64,000 nucleotides of DNA. Source: Symsagittifera roscoffensis (Eukaryota; Xenacoelomorpha; Acoela; Convolutidae). The notes below the pieces were generated by a model, which did no database searches, was not told where the DNA came from, and was given only the letters and a program-made list of their open reading frames with translations. Numbering within the stretch: position 1 is the first letter of the stretch; each line of letters begins with the position of its first letter. Location: the NCBI RefSeq assembly GCF_963678635.1, contig NC_087063.1, forward strand, positions 70,021,617-70,085,616. Reading direction: 5' to 3'. Positions 33,850 through 45,799 of the stretch are shown here, in pieces. The translations under genes and the position numbers were made by a program.

Positions 33850-34640
33850 TTATAACGTAACACATAACTCAGTCGGTCTATAGTTTGTCTGCTTGTTTTA
33901 TGCACGTCGTTGCCTCATCGCAGAATTAAAATTTGTACGCAGTCTTCACTGTAGTTGCTGGTATACAATATGATTCCAGTTTTTCATGTTTTGGTTTTTT
34001 AAAATTTTTAGATTTTGGTTCTAAAAAACAAACGTTTTCTTTTTGAAAAAAAGTTAACTTCAAGCTATTGTAGAAATTTGTTTTTTATGTCTTTTGAAAA
34101 ATCGAATTTCTTAACTCAGAAGCCACTTTTGTGTATCTTCTAGCATAATGATGAAAGTTAAAATTAAAAAAATTTAAATTCGATTTTTTTTCTTATCTGA
34201 ATGTCTAAAGCTTATTTAAATGTTGGTAAATGAGCCTTAAAACGTCTTAACACTTGAGAAGCGAGTGTAGTAGTACGAACCTTCTTTTTTCCAACCTAAA
34301 CGCTACTTTTGGTGGCTTTTTGAACGATAGGCTGCCGAGCAGTATAATGTCATATTTGATTTAACATTTGATTAGTAAAAAGTTAACTTAGTTGATGCAT
34401 TTTTAATTCATCTAATGAACCGAAAAAAGTTATTTGTTTCAAACAGCAGTACAATTATAAGGTTTCAAAAATTCTCGGTTTTTTTTAAATGCATAAATTA
34501 TGCGAAATTTTGCTTAAAACTTTCCAATTTATTACATGCAAAGTTGTGTCTTTTTGTATTTTGTGTCCCTTCTGCGGCATCGAATTGCCAATTTTTTAGC
34601 ATATGTAGCTTTTTTAATAGTCGCTTGTTTTTGAAGAATT
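33850..34640. other. AT-rich intergenic stretch
   Basis: No supported gene. Open frames here are short and without motifs. Confidence 0.5.
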
Positions 34641-34647
34641 AAAGCAT

Positions 34648-34712
34648 TCATGGCTGAGTGGTTAGTGCGGGAGAAAAAATTGCAAGGTGGCAGATTCGAA
34701 TTCTCTACGTAG
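34648..34712 (+). tRNA. tRNA-like sequence with box A and box B (pseudo-tRNA or SINE head)
   Basis: TGGCTGAGTGGTTAGTGCGG is a good box A region, and GGCAGATTCGAATTC, 36 bases later, is a good box B. The boxes have tRNA spacing. I cannot fold a convincing acceptor stem or anticodon arm, so a SINE promoter or dead tRNA is more likely than a working gene. Confidence 0.4.
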
Positions 34713-34718
34713 CTATTT

Positions 34719-34771
34719 CGAGGCTTATTTTTGCTCATTCGAGGCTTATTTTTGCTCATTTGAGGCTTATT
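34719..34771. repeat. 21-bp direct repeat, two and a half units
   Basis: CGAGGCTTATTTTTGCTCATT recurs at exactly 21-bp spacing from 34719, with the last unit truncated. It directly follows the tRNA-like sequence and may be the tail of the same SINE-like unit. Confidence 0.85.
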
Positions 34772-35348
34772 TCAATTTTTTCTTATTTCACTTGATAAAA
34801 CTGCTTTTGGTCGTGTTCTCGCAGGTGTTCGCCTCCGTATAAAAAGTACTGCCGTAGTATGAACTGACGCTGTTTTAATTATTGAAGTTCCGTAAATTGC
34901 TGTATTACTTTTTTTCAAATTGTCAAACTAAAACTAATTGTTATGTAAAAAGCAAGTTATGATCAAATTACGAGTGAACCTCTTTCTATAATTTAGTGCC
35001 TTTTTATGTTACAAGCTCTGTAAGGTTTCATGTTAATCGACAGTCTAAAAACTTTTTGCCTTGTCAATTAAAATTGTTTTTTTTTCTATGTTGTGTGAAC
35101 TTTTCAGTATCTCAGCTAAAAAAGTTAGTTTGTTAAGTTATTTGAAAGAACATTGACTGACATTGATGAGATGATAGGTTGGGTTCATTCATCATTATAT
35201 CATTCCACCACCCATTACTGACCCGCTTCTGCATTTGAAATTTGATAAGCAAAACGTTTGAGTAACATTTATTCAATGGTTTTTGCGTTGTATCCCAATA
35301 ACCAAGCATATCAAATTATCTCCAATTAAGCCATTATATCGGAGGAAA

Positions 35349-36617
35349 CTATATGGGTAAAATAAGATCATCATCTCGCTTATATGGAAACTTTTTGGGT
35401 TGATATTCGCAAATAACATTGATCTGATGAGATTTGTTTGTGTCAGGGTAACACGGTACATCGTATCCCTTCTTATTTCGTTGAACCAGACATCTGGAAT
35501 CGAGAAGGCTCAAATCTTGAGACCACTGCCAGAAAACTTCATCCGCCATCGCAACTGGATGTTGTCCTGGTTTACTTCCGAACAATTTGCCATTAAAAAC
35601 TCGGAAGCCGAGCCAAAAATCATGCGAGCTCATGCTATGCAAGCCCATGTGTTCACTATAAGTGGTGGGTTCAACTAATTTTCCATTTGAGTCACTGAAA
35701 CATCAGAAAAAGCAATGCCGTAGCTACAACCAGATGATGGTTAAGGGAACAGGAATCGATCTTTTCGTTTTGGAAGCCATTCCTATTCCGTCTATCAAAT
35801 TTGTTCCAAGTAAACTTTTCAAGCATTTTGAATTTGAAAATTTATACTTGAGAATCAGATTGTTTTTGTTTTAGGTTTTCAGCAAATAGCGTTTCCGACC
35901 TGATATAGTTCTACATATGTTAGATTTGGGCTAAAAAATTTTGTCAGCACATTTGTGAGCAATCCTTATGGTAATAATCAGTGGCAGATTCAGGGAGGGC
36001 GCGGTTATGGACGCCCTTTTCCCCCTTCTCAGGGATTCGACCCCTGCCGACCCAAAGGGTCCCTATTTGGTTTTTTTTAAGACATCCATTTTTGGCCGAC
36101 CGACCCAAAAGTTTTTCTGAAGACGCCTTCGGCGCCAATATATACTAATTTTGATGGGGAACGCGCGCCAAAAACGCTATTTTTTGTCAACATTTTTCAA
36201 AAAATGCCGAAAAAAGATTTTTTAATATAAATTTGCCTGCGGCGCAGAAAATTTGGCCAAAACAGCGTCTTTTTAGTGCTTTAGGAGAGCTCGGAAAATC
36301 AATTTGGTCGACCTAAAAAAATTTTTTTGAAAATCCCTCCGCCCCCCCTCGAGAAAATCCTAGATCCACCCCCTGGTTATAATCATCTTTCGAGTTTGTT
36401 CAGCGTTCGTGATTTCAATTCGCAATGAAAATTTTGTTTAATTGAACCAGCTGTGGTTTTTATGCGTTGAAAATTGAGGTTTGATAATTTAGTTAATAAA
36501 AAATTTACTTGCACAGCTTCAAAGCTTCGCCGGCATGAGCAGTTTTCCCCACAAGCTTAAAACACTTGGCTGTTGAGGTTCCTGGCACATTCACATAACC
36601 CTCACTGCAGATACCAA
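35349..36617 (-). CDS. C-type lectin-like domain gene, three candidate exons
   Basis: The last exon, 35694-35349, reads HDFWLGFRVFNGKLFGSKPG, then DSRCLVQRNKKGYDVPC and VICEYQ, and ends in a stop. The W-x-G…C…C…ICE spacing is that of the second half of a C-type lectin domain. A middle exon (35846-35731) joins it in phase. An upstream exon (36617 or 36604 to 36509) reads CSEGYVNVP…KCFKLV…ALKLC, a fitting first half. The phase between the first two exons does not agree, so an exon is missed or the gene is broken. The QPD/EPN sugar-binding signature is not seen. A secreted or membrane-bound recognition protein is likely; no signal peptide was found. Confidence 0.6.
35981..36372. mobile_element. 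MITE-like element of higher GC content
   Basis: The ends are inverted: GTGGCAGATTCAGGGAGGGC on the left, and the complement of GGGGTGGATCTAGGATTTTC on the right. It lies in DNA that is otherwise very AT-rich and has no ORF of interest. Flanks TGGTAATAATCA (left) and TGGTTATAATCA (right) look like a target-site duplication with one difference. Confidence 0.7.
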
Positions 36618-36619
36618 CT

Positions 36620-38740
36620 AAACGCAAACCCAACAAAAAATGTCAAATCAACCAAATCGATAATCATCCAATTGTAATTTTCAAAAAAAAAATTCAATAC
36701 TCTTTTTGTGAAGCTGGTCGAAACCCGACACTTTAGATAACACAATTTTACAGGGCTTTGGAAGGGGTTAGAAAAAACTGTAATTTTTACAGAGCAGAGT
36801 GATGACTTATTATAAAGGTATGCGGCATCCGGTAAAAACATGGAAAGCTGGAGAACATTTAGGGGATGAGGCGGACCCCAAATTCCATTATTCGGCAGCC
36901 ATTAATTTTCTTTTACGGTTTCGGCCTTTTTAACTAGAAACTACTTGAAAACGTTTAGTTTCACAACGTACTTTTTGTTATTTTATAAACTTGAAATGAA
37001 ATAAATTAAAGCCATTTTTGAATAACACCGTTATAATAACACCGTTTTAATTCAAAATGAAAAAAATCTTACTTCAGAGGGGACTTATTTAAACATCAAA
37101 GCAAAAAACGCGAAAATTGTTTTGCCATTTGAAGCGAAACAAATTTGTGCTACTTAAATTGCGTAGCTGACAGAAATGACCCTGGGAATAATTCAAAGTG
37201 TTTTGTTGATTCGAACCAAAAGCAAACAGCTTTTCAATGAAGTTCAAAGACCTCCAATAAAATAAAAACGTTTTGACGAGAATGGCGTATTTTATGGATA
37301 TTTTGAGCCAATCCAGGAATTAAATTGAAGTTGAAGAAAAGCCAGAAAGCTAAAAATTTTTCAATTTTAGAATCATTCTTCCACTTAAACTGGTAACCTG
37401 ATCATTTGGTTATGATTTTTTTAAAATTTCTTTGCAACAAACGCACACCTTAAAGTTTAACCAGTCCCCAGTCCCATTCTAGCATCCCGAAAAAGGGTGA
37501 TTGTCCTAAGACTTTTGGTGCAGGAGACAAGTTCTTGCGTCTAGCTTGTTTTTCGAGAGTCTACAAGGAAACCTTCTTTCAAAATGAAAAGCATGAGTAA
37601 CTGCTTTTTCCGAATTCTTTCGTTTCAAATGCTGTTTCTTCTTATTTGTGAATTTTTCGCCACCTGATCTATTTTAAAAAAGTACGATGGTGTTCTTTGC
37701 AAGTTGCCCACTACTTTGCACATATTATAGAGGCTGCGCTAAAATAAGAATGGTTGCCAAAAAAAACGTCTTCCGACAGCGTTTGTTGTCGTCAAGCCCA
37801 CTCATGGCCGTAACTCTATGTTTTGGCACTCCATTTTTCATTTAGGTCGAATCAAATTGAAGACACAGTTCGTCAGTATATTTTTAGGTTCAGAGCAGTT
37901 TCTGTCGCATACTTTTTAATTTTCTTGATCGATCATATCGTCGTTTTTGCTCCGATCGTTTTTTGTTTTTCTTTTCAAATGCATTAGATGGCCGCATTTT
38001 TGAAACCAACGAAACCTTGATTTTGTTTTAAAATTTTCAGACACTTAAACACTTTTAAACCCAGTTCAAAAATTTTGTCTCAGTTTTTCTCTGAGAGATG
38101 GATAAAAACAACCCATTATATGCGCTCCGGGGAACATTTCAGGAACGACTGAAGAAAGCTAAATCAGTTAAAGCTTACAAAACTAATCGTGCGTTTTTTT
38201 TGGTTTTGTCGGGAAGCAAGGTATATTAGCAAGCTGAAACGAAAAATTGTTCATTTTTGATCATTTGATCCTATGTCATACCGGATGAATTTTTCAAAAG
38301 TTTCGAAATTCCGCGCAAGGGGATAGTGTGCCATTTTAACATCTAGCTGATTGCGTGTGTGCGTGCAGCCGTACAAATCAATTTGCGGATAGTCGGGAGG
38401 GCAAACTCAAAATAGCCCTACTTTTTGTTACTATCAAAATGGCATAGGGAATTGCAACACTCCGTGTAATTCTATTGCTCAGCTCTTTTTCAAATGCTTT
38501 ATGGCGTTTCAGTCATCTGATTGCCCCGGTGAAGTGTCATGATTATGCTCTGCACACTTCTCGATCAAATCGCAATTTTCTGTATTGGCAGATGCTCGAC
38601 ATTTATGTATTCAATACTTTGAGCAGAACCAAATTTCAATAAAAATTGTTTGTAAAAATGATAAAAAATTATTTGATATAAAGTTTGTTATCCAACGCCA
38701 TAAAAATTGAGTTTTTTTTATATGAAACAGTAGTATATGT
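36620..38740. other. Intergenic stretch without a supported gene
   Basis: Dense stops in all frames and no recognised motif. The 36602-36841 minus frame is Phe/Cys-rich and unconvincing. 38500-38740 is unremarkable. Confidence 0.5.
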
Positions 38741-38744
38741 CGGG

Positions 38745-39260
38745 TAAAAATTGTCCGGAGGTGCTGACCCCTATCGAAACATAGGCTCTAGAGTATCCAG
38801 TCAACCCAATGTAAGATAGGGAAGAGGTTTCTCAATGTATTAAGAGAAGTTATAGGTTTCAGATGTTAAGAAAGTAAATTTTTTCGGCGCCCAAAGTTTC
38901 CTTTGTATTATGATAGCGTATAGATTTTCCTATATACTAGAGTTGCTAGTAGAAACCCAATGCAAGGTACAAAGATAGAGAGTAGTTTTCTCAATGTTTT
39001 CTAAATTTCAGCTTCTTCAGGTTATAGCTTTCAGATTTTAATTTGTTTAATTTCAGATCGTAAGTTTCAGATGGTTTGGTGCTTGGTTTGGTTCAAATTT
39101 TGGTGCTGGTTTTTGCCAATACAACATTGTTTGAGATTTTAAACGTCTTCTTAATAAAAAAGACGATACACACTGTTTACTCAAGCGCAGCGTTTAAAAA
39201 TTAGCTGGAAAACAAAAGGTTCATTACCGAGAAATTTTTTCATTTTACTAGGTCATAAAC
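38745..39260. repeat. Terminal-type repeat of the polymerase B element, outer left copy
   Basis: Blocks such as ACATTGTTTGAGATTTTAAA, AAACGCTGCGCTTGAGTAAA (reverse strand) and TTCTCGGTAATGAACC (reverse strand) recur, diverged, at 44170-44770, 45800-46860 and 51690-51850. They always sit beyond the 3' end of the polymerase gene or at the palindromic junctions. I infer they are the terminal repeats of the element. Confidence 0.55.
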
Positions 39261-39299
39261 AATTTTAGTACTCTCTAAAAACAGCTCAGTCTTTTTTGA

Positions 39300-42200
39300 A
39301 ATTGTTCATTACGTTGCATCTGCTTGGTGAAATGTTTTAATTCTTCTGATAGTTGACTTCAAAATCACTGCCTCATCCAGTACTTGTCGATGTTTTGCCA
39401 TCTGTCTATCTTCAGAAAATTTCTCAAGCGCGTTTCTTCAGCCCTTTACTGCTCAACTTAATTTTTTGACTTTAAGTATCGAAATAGCATTAAGGTGTTC
39501 TTTATAGGCACAACATTTTTGTGCATCTGAACTCCTCCTTGAGCAATTTTCTCTTTTCATGATTTTGTGTTTGGAACAGCAGGTACGGGGAAAACTGTTT
39601 TTTTTTTCGAATCTGCTCTAAAATCATCTCGACAGTCCTTGTCTTGCTTTTCAGCCCACTCTGCTCGCTTGCTGGGGAGGATGCCTTAAAGAAATTTTCT
39701 TATGCTAAAGCCAGGTAAAGAAAATCAGTAACATTTGGAAATTTTCAAAATCAATTATCAATTTGAAACGTCGCCAAAGTTTTCGAAAAAGTGACAGTAC
39801 AGCTCCAACATTCTCAACTTTATATACTGTAGTAAAAAATGGCCTACCGTGACTGCCTCACGACGTTCTAAAGTAGATTTAGTATTATTTACTCTATACA
39901 AGCCTTTAGCTGCAATATTGAGTCTCCTGAAGATCTGGTTATTGATAGATTTAGGGTTTACAAGATTTTTAGTCATCGTATGCCTAGATATGTCCCTTAA
40001 TAGATAGCTACAGGAACTATTTCCTGCATTTTCATTGTTTTTGTTATCACATCAGATAAGAAAAATTCATCACCGGGTCGCCTAGCATCACCAACAAACT
40101 GAACGAAACTGTTGATAACTTTATGCGATGTGCATTGTACAAATCGAAGAATTGTTTTATACTGTAGTCCAAGGTATTCCGAGCAAAAGTTTAAATTTGT
40201 GTGAAAAGTTTGCCGTTGGCAAAATTGAAGCTCGATATCAATTTTTGCTGCGGTTGCCTTAACAAATTGTTCTCTTCCGCGTTTGTCTGCATATATTCCG
40301 CAATAACAACTCTGGTAACATAGATTTCTTGAAAGTTGGTAAAAATTCTGAGATTTTCACTTTCAGCTTATCTGAAACAACAAGATCGCATCGCCCATAT
40401 CCGAACATTGATTCATCTCTAATGTATTGCAATAGTGAACCAGAGGAAATAGGTCTCTCAAAACGAAAATTAATTCTTACCTGACTTTTCACATCCACTT
40501 TTTTTTTCAAATTGATCCCACCAATCACACTCTCATATTTCTTCATAGGATATCTTTTTTCTGGAATGTAATCTTTTCGAAGCTGGTCCATTTCTCTTTT
40601 CTTTGTTCGTTTTTAGATATTGTCATCAGTAAGACTAGGTCTAGCTTCTTGACAAGGGCAAAATTTGAAATGAAAATCCATTGCTACAAAAACAACCTTT
40701 CCATGGTTGCAACAACCCTGAACCATCACCACTGAAGCAATCAATTTTTCTAAACTCCTGTCGTGTAGTAGCTTTCAGTTTTACACTGATGTATGGTTGC
40801 TTGAAATTATGACATGACCATATTTTCAAACATGCGAACTCGATTCTGCCCGTTCCTTGAATTTTTGTGCTTCCTCATTGTAATCCTATCTCGTATATAG
40901 GCCAGTGGGCATATCCTGTCTCATCAAATAAGGGTACAACTGATTCATCATACGGCGGTAGTTGTTGCTCATCGAGATTTTTGAGAGTTCCAAATCACTC
41001 ATTTTGAAGCTACCCTTTCATCTCACTAGTTTTTTAAACTTTTAGAAAAGAGTGTGAGGTAGTAGCTCCACTTAAAAACTTTCTAATATCCAGAAGCCGA
41101 AAATCTCGAAATTTGAATGAAACAAAATCGCTGGCTTTCATGATAATTGAAGGTTCAATATCCTTCTCATTGATTACGTAGGGGATGAGAAATGATTCAA
41201 TGAAGTTTGTATCATACCGGTAACTGTTGAATCCAAAGACTGGTAGACTATTGTTGTATCTATGTAGACGACCCAACAAATCAATCAACTCGTTTTTTTG
41301 AATGATATAAGATTGAGTGGATGCGTCTATTTCTTCTTCATCCGTGATAGATTCGTCTTTGCATTCTCTTGCTTCACTTTTATCGAAACTGCTTCGCTCG
41401 CTAAGGATTTTGAAAATCGTATGTAATCGCTTTCTGAAGTTTGATCGCATCTCCACTCTTTTTTCCGCTAAAAGCTCCATATATTGTACCAAGTCACCAC
41501 TGGGAGCTTGTGAATCTTAGTAAGAGAAAAAATGAGATTGTCAATCAAATTGATTGAGGTTGACACCGATACTCGTTCATGCTTCCCGATCCAGGTTCTT
41601 GTTCTGCCGGATTTAACATCGGTAAGCAAATTGATTCAAAAGTGAAATGATCGACTTTTTTAGTAAGATTTGTTCTTTGGTACACGCACTTTTGATTACA
41701 GTTTTTCAAATAACGTCTTCCGTAAAAAGTAAACAATTTTGGGTTGAATGTTTTTGACTCAGTCTGTGCAACTAAGAAATAGGTAGTTGAAGTGATGTGA
41801 CTTTTTGACAAAAATATCGCAAGCTGGGCATCGGAAGCATTTGAAGAAGATGTCGATTTTTTTGACGTGAATAATTTGTTTGTTGTATTGTAGAAGCTGT
41901 ACTTTTTTCTCGTGTTACCGATACTTCTCCGAGCTATTTCACCCACAAAATTTCCATTTTAAAAATCGATATCGTAAATAAAGAAATTTTTCCTTACTAC
42001 ATCCTTAACTACTAACAGATATACCATCGAAGCTCCACGAAACTGTTTCGGATCATAGCCCCAATTTTCCAGAAGGTCATTGAAGATCTCGGAGGTAGAT
42101 GTTTGAAGACAAGTTGTTCCATGCAAATGAACTGCAGGAGCGCGAAGGAAACACAAATTGTCATTGTACGGCTGTTGCGTGTGCACATCAGAAATCAAAC

Positions 42201-42896
42201 AGTTAACTTCTTTTTTTTCCGAAGTGGTTCAAAAACCAATGATTCTGGTCATCTAAGGGGTCCATTTTTAAGCAGTGCCGCAACAATTGTTATCTTGGCG
42301 ATCAACACGAATTGCCATTTTGTATTTTTGTTTCTCTTGTTTGCTGACTTCAATGATATCTTGCTTATTGGTTTTGTTCTGAATTGTTGTCAGTTCTGCT
42401 GTAGTTATTATGTAATACAAATCCCAGAGCAACATTGATAATCGCTGCGCGATCAACTTTCTCAACGACTTGACACAGTACTACATTTACTACATTGGTA
42501 TCAAATTAGAAAATTGAAAAATAATTAACTTATATCGTAGCTATTTTTTATTCTCCTCCTTTTCCAAAACTTATTTTTTTAAATCACATCCGAATCAATT
42601 TTTTCTAGCGTTCAACACGTGATCTTTCTTGCGAGGTTGTTGAATGAACAATAGCTCGGAAGTTCTTTCTCACTTGATAAATTCTGTGTTGACTTTGGGG
42701 TAGTTTGTACGTGCTTCTTGCTCGTATGGAAAGTTTTTTCTTGCTGGCTGTAAGTACAAAAATTACTTTTTGTACAACCTGGACAAGAAATAACTCCTCG
42801 CACACTACTGTTGCGATGTTGAGCTGCATCGGTTTTCCTGTACTTTTTACCATAGTCTTGACATTTCAACTTCTCTTTCCTGTTGAGTGCCGGCAT
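39300..42896 (-). pseudogene. DNA polymerase B, broken copy 1
   Basis: The ATG at 42896 follows a splice acceptor. In order down the minus strand: a Cys/His zinc-binding-like N-terminus (CQDYGKKYRKTDAAQHR, CPGC); the exonuclease region open at 41492-41034, with LPVFGFNSYRYDTNFIESF and FVSFKFRDFRLLDIRKF; 40591-40259 with ESMFGYGRCDLVVSDKL; a palm piece 39976-39758 with QYIKLRMLELYCHFF; and a C-terminal remnant with MAKHRQVLDEAVILKST. These belong to protein-primed-type family B polymerases of Maverick/adintovirus-like elements. The palm motif C is deleted and at least six frame breaks occur. It would have copied the element's linear DNA. Confidence 0.78.
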
Positions 42897-43009
42897 CTGA
42901 TAAAAATGTGGGTGATTTAGCTTGTACAAGAGTTAAGTTTAAAAAAATTGGTACATGCGAAAATGAGAGGTTTGGAATGTCAAAACAATTATAGAATGTG
43001 TATACTTAC
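42897..43009 (-). other. 5'UTR intron before polymerase copy 1
   Basis: Donor AAA|GTAAGTATA at 43009, acceptor TATCAG|ATG at 42897, 113 bp. The ATG of the polymerase is the first codon after the acceptor. Confidence 0.65.
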
Positions 43010-43129
43010 TTTGAATAGTTCAAAGTATTTGAAAGCAATTTCACGTAGTCATATAACGTTTAGAGCGATTGCTTTTTGGGTAAAAGAAAATCAGAGTCAA
43101 CTTAGTTTAACTTTCGGTTGCTTAGGCAA

Positions 43130-43185
43130 AATTAACCAATCAGTAAAAAGTGTTTTTGTAACACTGTTACATCAACCAATTAGAG
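43130..43185 (-). promoter_or_regulatory. Paired CCAAT boxes upstream of polymerase copy 1
   Basis: CCAAT at 43136-43140 and 43176-43180 (ATTGG in the gene's direction), 40 bp apart and up to 284 bp from the ATG. Surrounding sequence matches the same place at copy 2 better than most of the coding part does. Confidence 0.55.
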
Positions 43186-43655
43186 TCCAGCAGTTTCTAT
43201 TGGAAAAAAAAATGTTTTTTTTTTCAGAATCTCCAATCTTTTTTTGGAAAATTTCTATGAAAAGTTATTTGAATTTCCTCGAGTTACTTTACTAGAAAAA
43301 TGAAAAAATTAATTTATAGTCATTGGACGTTAATTTTGTACAAAATAGAGTTATCCGACTAAAATCAAGTCTCTTTGGAGAATTTTTTCCTATCAAAAAA
43401 TTTACTTTAGAATCAAGTAATGAATATCAAAACTTTAATTTTATGGCTGAATTACAACTGACAAAAAAAAACTTTGAATGAATGATTAGACTCACACATT
43501 GATATTGAAGGTACAACTTAAAAAAATCAATTGATATTCTTCCAACTTCCGTCAACTACTTTCTCTCCGAGATCTAAATCAGCTAAGCTCTTGTCTTTTT
43601 AATTACGCGCTAGAACTTTCGCCTAATTTACTTCAAATCTAAGTACGAGAAACAA

Positions 43656-45291
43656 GCTCTGGAGTATTTACGGCACACGGTGGAAATGATGAGAAATAGA
43701 TTCAACTAGCATTATATTCTGCAAGTATTCATCACAGAGAACCAACTTGGAACAATGCAAATAATGAAGGAAGTGTCTGAAAAATTTGGAAAGAACTACC
43801 TGAAGACTCTCGACTATAGATATGTAGCTCAACCAGTCAACGATCTCTTCTTTCCTTGGGAACCAATTTGTGTTCTACTTTTTTTTTCCAAATTGGTTTC
43901 AACTTAAACTTCTTATCTTTTCTCGTACTTAAAATAAAATTGTGTAAATTGTTGAATTACAAATTGATACAATTAACTCAAAACAATTATTTCTAAAAAA
44001 AATTAGTCAAAGACTTGTCGAGCAGCAGAAAATTTCCTGAGCATCTCTAAAGGACGCAGAGCCGGTCGAGGTTTCATTGATGGTGTTTGTTATGGTTGGG
44101 TTTTTTCAGACGTCATTATTTCTTAGAAATTCTCAACTTCGTCAATTGTGTTGAAATTCTCAAGCTTGAAGTTGAACTTGATGGAACACATACTAAAACT
44201 GTAAACTTGTGGGAAGTTATGTATTGACACTGTAACAAAAAATTAATTGATACATTTGCTCGGTAATTAAACTTATTTTTCAAAAATTGCTTTTGTTAAC
44301 AATATATTGTTTTTTAATCAAGATAACGTTTAGAATTTTAAACAATGATAAATCGGAAACCTAACATCTGATTGTTACCATCTTACCATCTGGAACCCTG
44401 AAAACTACAAGTTATTTAAATACATTGGGAAGTTTATTCCCTATCTTATTACAGAGGTCGGAGACCTTCATGTCTTAAGATAAAGTTTGGACAGCGTTTC
44501 GGTTGGCAAGATGGCAACTTCCAGATGTTAATTTTCAAAAAAAATTTTTTGGTTTTCGACTTTGCCGATACAGCAATGTTTAAGATTTTAAATGTGTTTT
44601 TGATTCAAAAAAATAAACTATTAACCCGGGCGCTATATAAAATTATATCAACCATATATCAAAAAAAAATTGAGGTTTAGTATGTTTTCCATCACATAAA
44701 TTAGAGGTTTAGTATGTTTTCCATCACACTCAATTTCCGATTTTGGGTAAAAATGGCTCAATCTGGCTAGAGTATATCTGGCACACGGTGAAAACGATGC
44801 GAATTAGATTCAACTAGCATCATATTATGCAAGTACCCATCACAGAGAACCAACTTGGAACAATGCAAATAATGAAGGAAGTATCTGACAATTTGGAATG
44901 AACTACCTCAAGACTCTCGACTATAGATATGTAGCTCAACCAGTCGACGATCTCCTCTTTCCTTGGGAGGAAACAGGGTTGCTTGAGAATCTCAACACAA
45001 TTAACGAAAATGAGAATTTCTAAGAGATTATGACGCCTGAAAAAACCCAACCACAACACACACCATCAAAGAAACCTCAACCGGCTCTGCGTTTGTTAGA
45101 ACTGCTCAGGAAGTTTTCTGCTGCGCGACAGCTTTTTGACTAACTTTTTTCAGAAATAATTGTTTTGAGTTATTTATATCGTTTTTGTAATTAAACAATT
45201 TACTCAACTCTGTTTTAATTACGAATATAGATAAGAAGCTCAGGTTGAAACCAATTAGAAAAAACAAGAAGAACACAAATTGGTTCAGCAC
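43656..45291. repeat. Palindromic junction 1 with a repeated coding-like piece
   Basis: 43656-43860 is directly repeated at 44768-44972. 43861-44168 is the inverted copy of 44975-45290. Between them, 44170-44450 and 44510-44770 are inverted copies of the terminal-type repeat. The coding-like piece reads REPTWNNANNEG and then NYLKTLDYRYVAQPVDDLLF in a shifted frame on plus. I do not recognise it. Confidence 0.75.
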
Positions 45292-45799
45292 CTATTGAGA
45301 AATTTGATGATTTTTTGCATACATGTTGGAGAAAACAGTAAAATTGCTTAAAAGGACAAATACTTGATCATTTCCTGCATCTTGTCAAAAAAGTGCTAAT
45401 TTTTTTCGCATCCTGTTTAAAGATTGAAACAGTTTTCGTGTCTTCTTAAAAAATTGGAAACAATTTTGCAATTTGTAGAAAAAAATGAAAACTCTTTTTG
45501 CATTTTGTCAAAAAAATTGAAATGCTTTTCATTTTTTGTAGAGAAAAAACCGAAACACTTCAGCATTTTGTCGAAAAAAGTAAAAAACGTCAAGCATCCT
45601 TAAAAAAATAAACAATTCGCAATTCGCTAAGAAAATTGAATCGTTCTTTGCATTTTTTGAAAACCACAAAAAATATTACAATTAGTTTAAAAATCTGAAG
45701 AACTTTTTTGCATTTTTTAAAAACAATTCTGACATTGTTATCACCATGCAGTTGCAATATATGAACAAACTAAAAAGAATGAGCTATTTTTACCGTAAA

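Noticed and set aside
42948-43295. 115-codon plus-strand frame upstream of polymerase copy 1
   Set aside because: It is antisense to the conserved promoter and 5'UTR intron, and the matching region at copy 2 is not open.
44820-45291. Minus-strand frames with membrane-like segments in palindromic junction 1
   Set aside because: They lie opposite the coding-like plus-strand piece and inside inverted repeats, so they are most likely shadows.
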